A stretch of DNA of 64,000 bases from Sepioteuthis lessoniana (Eukaryota; Mollusca; Cephalopoda; Myopsida; Loliginidae): positions 160,392,537 to 160,456,536 of the forward strand of contig OY757904.1 in the NCBI GenBank assembly GCA_963585895.1, given 5' to 3'. Of the stretch, positions 24,891 through 36,614 are shown in pieces. Each line of letters begins with the position of its first letter. Position 1 is the first letter of the stretch. Position numbers and translations under genes: made by a program. The notes under the pieces were generated by a model. It ran no database searches. It saw nothing but the letters and a program-made list of their open reading frames with translations, and had not been told where the DNA came from.

Positions 24891-26200
24891 AAAACCCACT
24901 AACAGAACTCTGTTCAAATTTAAGTTCAGACGATTAAGGTTCCGTCTACGTTTTATGCCATTTAGGAAAACAATGAATCTTTTCTTCCTCAGCTATAGCT
25001 AAAATACCAGAACAGAATGAGGGTCCCTGTCTCCGGAGTGACGACTAGTTTGAATCAAAGAATGAAACCCTTTGAGTTTTATTCGAAAAAGTCATGAATC
25101 CACTCCTCATTAAACCACAAAAAATGATGTGTGAGAGGATGATGTCACTACTTTGTAAAATCGGCAGCATTATCAAGTTGTGTTGTGGTTACTGATATAT
25201 ACTACTTTGATACATTAATCCACTTCCAGCAAGCTAAAACAGCAAAAATAAAAACTGAAAAATATCAGAATATGTTATTAGAATTCAATATCATGCTACG
25301 CTAATATTTCATCTCAAGAATAGAACATTGTGTTTCATGTAACACATTGGATTTAAAAAGTAGCTGATTTTTTTTGTTGTCAAACTTTTGATTCTTTTAA
25401 ATTTGAAAGATTAACAGAGCAAAAAATTATACAATGAATGGTTAAAACAAGGATGAATTTGTCTGAGAATTACAAAGAAATAAAAAAAATTATCTTCTGT
25501 GATAAAACAGATTAATTTCTGAGTTATATGGTAGTGTCTTGGAAGCAGCAAAGTTTTTTTTATTTATTTCCCTAATGAAATCTGCTTGGCCTCAATTCAG
25601 TGATATTGTAGTTACCGATTTTCAATTCTTGTCAATTAAAATCAATGTAATCAGCAGAGTTTCTTTTATGGATCTCATAGCAAAATCAAAACAAAGATTT
25701 TAATTCTCTCTCTCTTCCACTTCTCTCTCTCCCCTCTCTCTCTCTCTCCACATATAATTTCTTCATCTTCACAAATGATTGTGTCTCTCGATTCTCATAA
25801 AGGAGAAAAAAAGAAACATCTACTTATCAGAGATTTAAGAGGCAAACCCTTTTACAACACGAATGCCATTCTCTGAGTAACTGTAATTATACTCCAGTGA
25901 CAAAAGAGAGGCAAGATAACCAATAAACACCACTGGATATTATGACTTTTTCTTCTTATGGTATTCTGCTAATTTGAGTGACTGTGCTTTCCCGTTAATA
26001 TTACCACTAGACCACCTCAATACTCTTTTGCCATACTTTCATTCTGTTGATGTATTACTTCAGAGTTACTGCTACCCGTAGATTTTAGTTGGATTAGTTA
26101 TCAGAGTTCCCTCCCCTCGATCTGTTATGCTTTTTATTCGATGTTTTCCCTTTTTCGAGATTGGTCACTCTACCAACGCCAGAAAGCCCAATCTACTCTG
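24891..26200. other. Non-coding stretch, nothing recognised
   Basis: Contains a short CT-rich tract near 25706-25749. No gene or repeat family identified. Confidence 0.4.
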
Positions 26201-26206
26201 CTACTT

Positions 26207-26342
26207 AACTGTTAGCGAGAGACGATAGACAAGAGATAGATTTTGATACATCCACTGTGGTTGAAGATAATTAAAACTGTTAGCAAGAGACGATAGACAA
26301 GAGAAAGATTTTGATACATCCACTGTGGTTGAAGATAATTAA
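26207..26342. repeat. 68-bp tandem duplication
   Basis: Two direct copies starting at 26207 and 26275 differ at only a few bases (gcgagag/gcaagag, gatag/gaaag), so the duplication is recent. Confidence 0.9.
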
Positions 26343-26361
26343 AAACTGCCTGAGGTCTCTA

Positions 26362-26604
26362 TTATTATAGTCTCGCAAATGTTCCGGGAAACCGGGGTTC
26401 AATCCCAGGTCGCGTCATACCAAAGACTCTGGAATGGTACTTGATATATCCTTGCTTAATAAACAGCAATATAGGGTACGTATCAAGGGTAAAGCGGAGC
26501 AATCTAGAGAAAAGTGTAGTGCCCTCCCCTATAGCTTGGTGTAGTAGCTATTGAAAAGGTAGCCTTCTGGTCAGCCTCGACTACGGTCGTCAACTTTACT
26601 TTAC
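26362..26604 (+). mobile_element. tRNA-derived SINE, family A, with decayed head
   Basis: B-box 'gttcaatcccaggtc', 'aatggtacttgata', 'gagcaatctagag', 'ttggtgtagtagctattg' and the end 'caactttacttta' all match the copy at 23169; the A-box part is replaced or lost. Confidence 0.85.
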
Positions 26605-27572
26605 GAGTACTTTTGATCGTGTTTGGTTATTGTCGAGGACGAAAATATTTCTGCGTTGTGAAGTGCTGGGTTAATTCTGTTGCCAAGGAATGTTTTAGTT
26701 GGTGTATTCATCAGGTGCGAGCGATGTTATTATGGGAATGCATAAAGCATCCATGCTGGTTTGAAAGTGTAGAAATAGCTGCTAAGTATCACGTAACTGT
26801 GAATCCTCAGATATCACATCTCGTTCACCAACAAGGAAAGCCAAATTCTTGTCTATCATTTTTAATGATATATTTATATAAATATATTGTAAAATAATAG
26901 AATAAAACTTTACCAGCCATCTGATTTTAGTCACTTGACAGAAATACTATGATTTAAAAGAAAATAACAACGGAGGGACACATATTAGAGTGAAAAATAG
27001 AAAAAAGGGAGTAGTTAAAGTACAATTTGCTCGTATGAATTTAAAACGAAAACTTTATATCAAATTGTGTTTTTAGTGTGGGTTGTTGGTATCGAAAACT
27101 TATTATCAGATACGCGTTAAGGTGTGAGAGTTAGAAGTTGGGTTAAACCGCATAAATCTGATCAGCTATTTTCCTTGAAGATGGAAAATCTACAACCTAG
27201 TTACCTTGCTGCCATGAAGACTGAATATGGCAAGTCATCAATTGGTTTAAAGGATAATACATACGTTGCATTCCACCGTAAAATCTAATTGTGGCAACAT
27301 TTTTTTCATGCACCCAATTCCTTATCAGATTTTATAGCAATGGGAGTGGAGCACGCGGGAGATTATCTTGATTAATGCTAAACATGGGTTTTGTATGGTT
27401 GCTTAACCTTGCACGACCGCTTTGAAAAGAAGGAAAAACTTACCTGTTGCGTGCGGCCCTCAATGGACATGATTGGGCTGGTAACAAACGGGGAAATTTC
27501 CCATAAATGTTCTCTTGGAAAGCCAAGTTATTGTAACATCACACAAACACACCCACCCACCTACACACACGC

Positions 27573-27606
<34 letters not shown>

Positions 27607-29050
27607 ATAAAATAGATATAAATAGGAGATTTCTTTATTTAAAATCCAAAAAGTTTTGCAATTTATACTCATCAGAAAAGTTTGTATTTACTGAACCCCA
27701 GTATATTTAAGCAGTTAAACCAAAAAAATAAAAAAAGATAAAGATAAAAGATTTACTTTACTTAAGCTGATGTCCAAAAAGTATGGTCCAATTTAGAATT
27801 GGAACTCAAAATCTTCGCTAAAAATGGTTTAGTGGGGAAATGTATTGAATCTAGAATTGTGAATCTTCTTGGATGAACCCAAGAAAATTCTTTCATCACA
27901 AGTATGGAATATAAAGACCTGCGGTTAATATGCCAAAAGGCTTTTCATCATTGATTTGAATTGCTTTGTAGTAATCCAATTTAAGAAGAGGCGTATGATC
28001 AGAAAATTTCAATTTGATTTTCCCAATTGTCTTCTTTCTTATATGTATGAATGTATAAAATCGGTGAACAGTTTGCTTGTATCACTTTCACATTTATACT
28101 TTCGAAAAAAAAGCATAAATCCAGTTTTCTATGCTCTCTGTCCTATAGTCAGACATCATGATCATGACTTTATCGCCGACACACGACAATCTTTTTAAAA
28201 TGTACGTAAGTCTATGGCCAATTTATTCGTCCCAAATTACTTTATATACACAGCAGTAATTGTAGGATGATGTAAGTGTAAGTTAATCGCCAAAAGCCTC
28301 TTTCAGAATTTTAACTTTAGACGATAACCATTGTGCTAGGAATGCCTCATCAGAGTTTTAAAAATAGTGTGAAATTAAAATTCAGTCCTAATAATATTTT
28401 GAAGCCACTCCAATGCTAACAAATAACATGGGAGTCAGAAGTCAGGAGTGATAAGTCCAACCAGATTAGCGTAAGGTTCGGATTGACTCTGCCTATGGGA
28501 GAAATCATATCTCACTGACCAGCTACTTTAATCTAGCCCTCCCTCCAGATAACCAGGTGTTGATTCGTCACTATTTGACAGTTTCCATTTGTGTTTGGAG
28601 ATAAGATATTAATCAAAAGCTGACAGTAACCCGAGCACGAAGTTCGTGTCATTCTACTGGCCACATTGGATGTCAGGACCATATGATCTTTTTTAGTGAT
28701 ATTAAACAGAATTAGGACAGCAAAAACACCCAACAATTATTAAATGTCATAGTAGCTTCTAAACGCCTTGCCTTGCAGCGTACAGTTCGCTAAAAGAAAA
28801 GCGTTATGTCTTTTTCTGGGAGATCAGATTTCTGAAGGATATTCAGCTGCATTGTGTCGACTTTGCTGTTAAGAATAACCTACTACCAATGATAGTTTTT
28901 ACTCAAGAGAGACTGTGAAAATAAATATGCTGAGTGCTTTTACTCCAGCTCTGAGGTCTCTGCAAGAAGGAAAAGATAGTTTTCTGAGGACCTTGACACT
29001 GCTATCTACAGCATAAAATAATCTTTTCACATTATTTTACAAGGTAATCT
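26605..29050. other. Non-coding stretch with a (CA)n tract
   Basis: Contains a mixed CA/CG tract near 27560-27607. A plus frame at 26613-26897 (94 codons, Cys- and Trp-containing) starts at the SINE edge and has no domain I recognise. The plus frame at 27956-28198 is likewise unassigned. A faint SINE-like head may lie near 28310-28345 (minus). Confidence 0.35.
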
Positions 29051-29052
29051 CA

Positions 29053-29057
<5 letters not shown>

Positions 29058-29119
<62 letters not shown>
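29058..29119. repeat. Compound (TA)n(GA)n microsatellite
   Basis: TA run, then GA run, directly before repeat R copy 4. Confidence 0.93.
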
Positions 29120-29430
29120 CGGACTGTATGACACTAAACTGCATACAATGATGAGGCTCGAATTCTAGAACAGCGAAGAAGATAGAATATCACTTTGTTG
29201 TCATTATTCATAGGTTCACTCTGACCTGGACTGGTACTATCAGTTAGAGTCTTATCTATTGATCAAATAGTTTTGTTAAGAAATTTATTTGCATTCAATA
29301 GAAATAATTGAAGCCATAAAAGTGCGTGCAAACAAATGATTATTATTAAATAGGAATAGTTACGTTAAAGCGTATAATTGTGTATATATTATTAGTATTA
29401 GACAGGAATAATTGAAACCAATTTCTGTCT
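29120..29430 (-). repeat. Dispersed repeat R, copy 4, with terminal tandem domain
   Basis: On the minus strand this matches other R copies: 'gtatgacactaaactgcat', 'gatgaggctcgaattctag', 'ggttcactctgacctgg' and 'ctattgatcaaatag' are seen on the plus strand as the reverse of R. From about 29290 the sequence becomes loose tandem units of the form 'ataggaataattgaaacca', which grade into the 48-bp array that follows. Confidence 0.75.
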
Positions 29431-30870
29431 GTAAATTATTTATATTACATAAGAATACTTGATATCATATAACTGCGTGAAAATTATTTATATTACATAA
29501 GAATACTTGATATCATATAACTGCATGAAAATTATTTATATTACATAAGAATACTTGATATCATATAACTGCGTGAAAATTATTTATATTACATAAGAAT
29601 ACTTGATATCATATAACTGCATGAAAATTATTTATATTACATAAGAATACTTGATATCATATAACTGCGTGAAAATTATTTATATTACATAAGAATACTT
29701 GATATCATATAACTGCATGAAAATTATTTATATTACATAAGAATACTTGATATCATATAACTGCGTGAAAATTATTTATATTACATAAGAATACTTGATA
29801 TCATATAACTGCATGAAAATTATTTATATTACATAAGAATACTTGATATCATATAACTGCGTGAAAATTATTTATATTACATAAGAATACTTGATATCAT
29901 ATAACTGCATGAAAATTATTTATATTACATAAGAATACTTGATATCATATAACTGCATGAAAATTATTTATATTACATAAGAATACTTGATATCATATAA
30001 CTGCGTGAAAATTATTTATATTACATAAGAATACTTGATATCATATAACTGCATGAAAATTATTTATATTACATAAGAATACTTGATATCATATAACTGC
30101 ATGAAAATTATTTATATTACATAAGAATACTTGATATCATATAACTGCGTGAAAATTATTTATATTACATAAGAATACTTGATATCATATAACTGCATGA
30201 AAATTATTTATATTACATAAGAATACTTGATATCATATAACTGCATGAAAATTATTTATATTACATAAGAATACTTGATATCATATAACTGCGTGAAAAT
30301 TATTTATATTACATAAGAATACTTGATATCATATAACTGCGTGAAAATTATTTATATTACATAAGAATACTTGATATCATATAACTGCGTGAAAATTATT
30401 TATATTACATAAGAATACTTGATATCATATAACTGCATGAAAATTATTTATATTACATAAGAATACTTGATATCATATAACTGCATGAAAATTATTTATA
30501 TTACATAAGAATACTTGATATCATATAACTGCGTGAAAATTATTTATATTACATAAGAATACTTGATATCATATAACTGCATGAAAATTATTTATATTAC
30601 ATAAGAATACTTGATATCATATAACTGCATGAAAATTATTTATATTACATAAGAATACTTGATATCATATAACTGCATGAAAATTATTTATATTACATAA
30701 GAATACTTGATATCATATAACTGCGTGAAAATTATTTATATTACATAAGAATACTTGATATCATATAACTGCATGAAAATTATTTATATTACATAAGAAT
30801 ACTTGATATCATATAACTGCGTGAAAATTATTTATATTACATAAGAATACTTGATATCATATAAGTGTGT
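29425..30870. repeat. 48-bp satellite array, about 29 units, with a two-state site
   Basis: Exact 48-bp periodicity: the block ctgcRtgaaaattattta recurs every 48 bases from 29473 to 30817. The units are identical by eye except for one G/A site (R). Read along the array, R is GAGAGAGAGA, then AGAAGAAG, then GGAAGAAAGAG. The left edge grades into diverged units inside repeat R copy 4 and the right edge decays at 30865. No coding, no CRISPR-like spacers. Confidence 0.98.
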
Positions 30871-30979
30871 GCAATCAAAGTATACAGACAAATAAAAAAG
30901 TGACATTAGAATAAAATGCAATGAAACATTGAAAATACGATTATGATGACGATAAAATATTTACAAAGTAATCACTTTT

Positions 30980-31030
30980 CTGCTTGAAATAACCCATAAG
31001 CAGTTTATATGCCATTAAACAACTAAAGCA
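30980..31030 (+). repeat. 3' tail fragment of SINE family D
   Basis: 'aataacccataagcagttta' followed by 'tatgccattaaac' matches the tail of the copy at 10150. Confidence 0.45.
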
Positions 31031-31059
31031 AATATACAAAATGTGTTAACTGTTTCTCC

Positions 31060-31300
31060 TACATTGGGGTAATTCCCCCTCAAAAAGGTGTCCTGTTTAT
31101 AACACTTAACTACATCGGATGGTGAGGCTTTGGTTCCGAAGCTCCAGGAAATGTGAAGTACTCATTAGTGTCATTCCTTCTAGTTCAACTCTACTCAAAA
31201 TTGGTACAGCTTGTTAGAGATCTATCGATTGGTCAAATCAACTAGTTTAAAAATTATTCGTATCAAAAGGAATAATTGAAACTAAATTACTATTTAATGA
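31060..31300 (-). repeat. Dispersed repeat R, copy 5
   Basis: Reverse-strand R blocks in order: 'attccccctcaaaaagg', 'catcggatggtgaggct', 'gctccaggaaatgtgaag', 'gatctatcgattggtc' and then 'aaaggaataattgaaac'. This copy ends in a single, unamplified terminal unit. Confidence 0.8.
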
Positions 31301-31411
31301 TTATAGATAAATAAAAGTGCAATTTAGAAAATAAAAGAAATCGAACATTAAAAACAGAATTTGGATTACGATTAAACATTAACAAATGGATCAAATTTCG
31401 GTGTTAAAAAA

Positions 31412-31595
31412 AAGTAACGTTGGCGGCCCGAAGGATCCCTTTTTAATAGCTACTACACCGAGGTGTAGGGAAGGGCGTTACTCATTTTCCTAGATTGCTC
31501 TACTTTACCCTTGATCCGTACCTTATGATGCTGAGTGTTAAGCAAGGAGGCATCAAGTACCATTATTTAGAGTCTTTGGTATTGTGACACGACGT
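31412..31595 (-). mobile_element. SINE, family A, lacking its head
   Basis: Minus-strand match to the family A body from its 3' end ('aagtaacgttggcgg' on plus) to the 'agtctttggta' block; the B-box region is degenerate and the A-box is absent. Confidence 0.8.
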
Positions 31596-31749
31596 GCGGT
31601 TAAGTACTTAATTAATATGTAAAATTAGAATTCATGAAATATATGAAAATTAATATATATATATATATATCAAAAACCAAAAGATCCTTAGAATAAGTAT
31701 CTTTTTGTTCAAGGCTTATATTGACCTAAAAAGCTGGTTGATCGTTCCT

Positions 31750-31827
31750 AAAGGTCAGTTAAGTGTGAGACAATCGTTTCTGATTTTAAAGGCCAGTTAA
31801 GTGCGAGACAATTGTTTTTGATTTTAA
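31750..31827. repeat. 38-bp tandem pair
   Basis: Two copies of a unit starting 'aaaggYcagttaagtgYgag', at about 31750 and 31788, differing at a few bases. They lie upstream of the CCAAT cluster. Confidence 0.75.
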
Positions 31828-31984
31828 AGATTAGCAAATTTATTTAATTTTTCGGTAGTCAACTAACTTCATCAATCACATTGATGAAACGGGTCATTTC
31901 GTAAAATATATTTTTCTAGTCCTTATCTTGAAGGTCAATGTCCAAAAGGTGATTTCATTTTGCTTCACCGTAAATAAAGGTGAG

Positions 31985-32195
31985 CTGGGCATCCAATCAG
32001 GTGAGGCTGAGAATTTTTTTGTTCAACCTAAACCTGTTCCCATTGGTCAAAGAATCTAAAAAGAGTTTTCCCTATATCTGTAAGATATAATCCTGAACTA
32101 GGATTGGCTGACCAATTGGAATATGACTCCTAATTGTCTCCTATTGGACCACCAATCAGAAATCATTTTAGTCCAGATATTGATCTATAAAAATG
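31985..32195 (+). promoter_or_regulatory. CCAAT-box cluster with TATA-like box: candidate promoter or LTR U3
   Basis: Six CCAAT or ATTGG motifs fall within about 170 bp (ccaatcagg, cattggtc, gattggctg, ccaattgg, tattggacc, ccaatcag). They are followed by a TATA-like ctataaaaat at 32186-32195. The density is far above the surroundings. A short plus frame (32123-32326) crosses it but has no domain. It could be a host promoter with unseen exons, or the U3 of an old LTR; no flanking LTR ends were found. Confidence 0.35.
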
Positions 32196-32339
32196 GGATA
32201 AGAAAACAAATCCTCAGAGAGGAGGAGAAAAAGGACCAAGAAGAAACTCAAGACTGCCAAAGAAGCATCTCTTCTATTCTAGACCCGAGGCACTCCGAAC
32301 AACCTTCAGACGTTACAAAAAGTTAAAGTCTCAGAGACA

Positions 32340-32685
32340 GTAGTGTCACTCTAACTGCTCCACATCGTCACTCTTCCTCTCTCGATATTCTTTCTTCTGT
32401 TTGACAGGAAAGCAAACATTGTTTGTTTTTTTTTTATTGTCTCACAAACGTGTTTCAACAAAAACGATTTTTTTTTTTTTGCTGTAGTTAAACAACGGGT
32501 TTTTTCTATTCTTTGAGTTACTAGACAATCTAGCCACTCATATTACCTGACCGTCAGAAGAAGATCCGGCTGAATTGTGTCAACCCCCGCTCCGTGGATC
32601 TTTCAAAAACAGCGTGGGCACGTAAGGATTTGACAAAGCAAGCAGTCAGAAGCTAATGTGGTAGTCACGTACAAAATAGCCACAA
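32340..32685. other. Non-coding stretch downstream of the CCAAT cluster
   Basis: Contains T-rich runs and a possible acceptor (ttctttcttctgtttgacag ending near 32408). No coding exon is evident after it. Confidence 0.3.
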
Positions 32686-32689
32686 TAAG

Positions 32690-32820
32690 AACTGTGACTT
32701 GTAGTCACACCACATTAGGCTCCGTGACTAGCATACGACCACAGTATGACTCGACCTGGTATTGAACACCCTAACCAGTATACCAATGGGTCGGTCTATT
32801 AAATGACTCATAAACATTTA
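32690..32820 (-). mobile_element. tRNA-derived SINE fragment, family E
   Basis: On the minus strand 'cccattggtatactggttag' followed by 'ggtgttcaataccaggtcga' form A- and B-box-like regions. The body after the head differs from families A to D. No copy elsewhere in the window was found. Confidence 0.45.
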
Positions 32821-32824
32821 ATAT

Positions 32825-34245
32825 GCCGTAAAAGCAAATATACCAAACGAAACCAATCTATGGTCCCGACTGTCCGATACACTTCGAGTTGACAGGATAA
32901 ATGAAAATGATCAGAAATCATTAAAGTTGGCTTTTATAACAAATTGCTCGATCAGCAACGTGCAATTTGAAAAATCCGATAACCAAAAATTTGCATCAGA
33001 TGTACATGAAAATCACTATACGAGCTGTTTTCAATTGTATGCACCTCTTTCACATCTTTCATAGTGCAGACTTCGACACTCATGATCCCTTGGTATTCAG
33101 CAATGTTCGATTAACCCCCCTCCTCCCCACAGAAAAATCAAGCAAACTAAGCTTACATGATTCGCGCGCATTAATATTGCTAAAATAGATTCTGACGTTA
33201 CAAGGTTTTCTGTCTTTTGAATGGCGTATTACAATGCAATAATGTATATGTGCATAAATGCGAACGCGTCTTTTGGGAGAGTGCATACATATAGGCATAA
33301 CGAATATTTATGTATATGGAGATTGATGCAATTGTATCTGTTTGGGTGTTTTCAAGCGTAGACGGCATATATGTATGTACGTATAAATGTACCTGATGTA
33401 TAGTAGTATCAAAAGAATGGCTATACAAGTTTGAGAGATCGGCAGATTTTGATATATTCTAAAAACGAAAGAGAATGACTTCTAAATGGATATGAAAGGG
33501 TTAGTTTTTAAGATCCATAATAAACTCGAGTCGTTGGTGATAGTGGAGTCAAAAGTCTGTAAAGATATAATTTATAAAGTACTTTAGTTCTATGGAATCC
33601 AAACAGGAAAGCGGTTTACTTTCCGAGAGACTTGGCCCCATGTATTCAAACAGATGAATAGTAGTGCAGTGCCATGATGGCTTGGTTCGCATAATATCTA
33701 TTCTATTTGGTTACAAGAAGACAGAATCCGTAAAACCAGAGTTAGGGTCTGCTTGACTGGAGAAATAAGAGTTACATAACCCGCCCTAATGTTGGTTTGA
33801 GATAAATTATCACCAATAAAGATAGACATACGATTTTATTCCTGGGTTCGTTTCATTTCTTTTTTTTTTTCTTCTTTGTGAAGCTGACCTATGGCTTATA
33901 TGATTTCGACCAAATCCCGGCTTCCTATCAATCTCCTTTTAAAACAAACAAAAAGTTGGTCAAGAGAACTAGCCGGAGAGACTCGGCGAGCCGCATATAA
34001 TACTGCCATGAACTAATTCAGAGTTTTGCATTGAATTTAACTTAAGTGGATTTTACACAAAGAATTTTTATACACAGAAAGATGAAATAGATGCTGGTTA
34101 GGAGATAGGTAAATATTGCAATTATCAGAAATAATCATGGAAAAAAAATGTGAGGCTATTTCTAAGTTCCGGTTAAAAACAAATTTCCTTTCATCAATCA
34201 CCAGACTGACATTATCATATATATCAAATACTACAAACTTCTTAT
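32825..34245. other. Non-coding stretch, nothing recognised
   Basis: Two minus frames (33080-33298, 33198-33428) and one plus frame (32967-33188) overlap in different registers and lack domains. Confidence 0.4.
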
Positions 34246-34248
34246 ATA

Positions 34249-34506
34249 TAAGTAGCAAAGTTGGCGACTGTAGTCGAGGGCGACCAGAAGGCTCCCTTTT
34301 CAGTAGCTACAACACCGAGGAGTAGGGGAAGGCGCTACTCCTTTCCCTGGATTGCTCCACTTTACCCTTGATACGTACCTTATATTGGTGAGTGTTAAGC
34401 AAGGAGGTATCAAGTACCATTTTTTGTGTCTTTGGTATGACTCGACCTGGGATTGAACTCCGGTCTCCCGGAACATTGGCGAACACTCTATCCACTTGGC
34501 CAATGA
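34249..34506 (-). mobile_element. tRNA-derived SINE, family A, full length
   Basis: The cleanest family A copy. On the minus strand: 'ggccaagtggatagagtgtt' (A-box region), 'gagttcaatcccaggtcg' (B-box), 'aatggtacttgatacc', 'gagcaatccagggaaagg', 'ggtgttgtagctactg' and the end 'aactttgc'. The head resembles a tRNA with a box spacing normal for RNA polymerase III promoters. Confidence 0.92.
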
Positions 34507-35455
34507 CAAATATTACTGTGGCTTGAATACATCGATCGCCTAATTAAGATTGAAACTTTTAATCACAATTACTTTGTATTTTAGAAATTTAACCCAGGCA
34601 AAAATATGGTCTCATCACCTTTAGAAAACATTTCTTTCAATATTTTTAATCAATGAAAAATAAACAAAGAATAAATCAAAGAATAAATCAATTTCATTTT
34701 ATGGTCAAACTTACTGACTTCATGGAATGTCCTTTGTAGCGAACGATTTATCTCTAAACTAGAATTAGTTCTATAATAAACAGGGTTAGAGATATAGTCG
34801 TCGCTAACAGTTGTCCTAATACAACAAAAATAATTATTTACGAAAGTTGAAAAGAACGTAAAATAGAATGATACAAATTATTAGGCTTTTGACTGATATG
34901 AAAAACAACAGATTTAAACACACAAAAAAGAAGAAACAACAATAACAAGAATCTTAGGTCTATATACATATGAGTTTTATATGAAGCAAGAGGTTATGAG
35001 TAGTACGTTTACAATGAGGATATTTTCCTTTTGGTCTCTTCTGGTTAGAAATTTTACATCTAAAAGAGTATTTTAAAGGTTTTGCATCTAGTAAATATGG
35101 TTACTTACAAAGTCCTGTAATGAGTTTATAATCTTGTGGATTTATGTTTTAATCGTCAAGGTTATTTTCATTAAAGGTCCTTCGTTCTTTGTTTAAAATA
35201 TCCTTGCCTATATTTACTTGTCCGGAGTCCTGAGTTCAACTGACTTTTCTTTTTGGAAAGGAGAATCGCTAAGCTCGAAACAGGAAGTGACAAGGGATCA
35301 TAAATCAAACTTTTTTTAGACAATTGGACTAGCACTAAAGGTGTTCTTTGGACTTACTGGTGCTAATTTTGTTACATTTACTATTATATATTTAATGCTG
35401 TTAAAAAATTATTGGCTTTTTTAGAACAAGTAACAGCGAGTTTCTTTGTTCAAAC

Positions 35456-35505
<50 letters not shown>

Positions 35506-35672
35506 ATATATATCTATATTTATTTAAAAACGTTTTGAATTTGTGGTCCCATAACTTCAAATAAATCGAAACATTTTATTATGATTAATAATCGAGAGGG
35601 AAATTATGTAATCACAAAATTATGAAAAAATTACGTAATCGGTGATAGGAATAAATATCAAAGAAATCTATT

Positions 35673-35730
<58 letters not shown>

Positions 35731-36590
35731 TATTGCGGATAAAGAGTGAGAGACAGGGGGCTATAAGAACAATAAGGGAAAAACGAATAAGGTGAACAGT
35801 AAGTAATCCTGAAATTCAAGTCATAGTAGCTGTAGGAAGGTACCCAAGTTAAAGTAGCAGCAATACAGCTTGACAGCCATTGATTGGCAGAAACAAACTC
35901 AAACGGGAATTCATTAAAGTGTGCGTAGAATTGAAAACAGGGAAGAATGTCAGTCTCAAACCGACCGCGTTGATGTAAAGATGTACCGAAATTTCTGCAC
36001 TCATTAGGGTGAGCTCCGCGAAGGAGCTTGCCTATCACAGCGCATACTAAAAAAGGTTGTCGTTAAGAAGCCTTAGAGCAGAAGAATAAAAGAACTTCTG
36101 GTATTCCGTTTGAAAATGCAAGAAAGGAAAAACTGCAGATATGAGTACCGATCGAAGATAACAAAAATAAAGATAGCCGAACTGTCTCACGGAAACAGAT
36201 AACTTTTACGTGTTGAATATCTCTTTCATGAAATTTCGTATTCAGACTCACATCATTTTACTGTTTGATACATTTGTCAATAAATTCTTGTATGCACCAT
36301 TCCATACAAAATAAATTTTCTATTCAATAGGACATAATGCTATTCGTACTTGTTTTCTTTTTGTAATAAATGTTTTGGTTCCTGTTATAACTTTGGGTCG
36401 CGTCTTCTTCATTCCTCAAAGAAAAAGGCTTAGTCGACTTCTGGCTTCTTTATTTCTTTTTCTTTTTTATGTATAAGCTACCGGATCTCTGTGGAATATA
36501 TTAGACATTTTAAGGGCTTGCACAAGGGAGTTCTGAAAAGGTTTTTGTTTTCCCTACACCTAAAGAGTTCTCTGTCCTCGTAACAATGTA
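34507..36590. other. AT-rich stretch with (TTA)n and (CA)n(TA)n tracts
   Basis: (TTA)15 at about 35459-35503 and (CA)n(TA)n at about 35676-35730. A minus frame at 35730-36038 (102 codons) begins in less AT-rich sequence and has no domain I recognise; a second minus frame at 36063-36251 is likewise unassigned. Confidence 0.45.
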
Positions 36591-36614
36591 TATATATATA
36601 TATAGAGAGAGAGA

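Noticed and set aside
29425-30870. CRISPR array
   Set aside because: Units are directly contiguous with no unique spacers, and the context is an animal genome. The 46-bp array at 40500 is rejected for the same reason.
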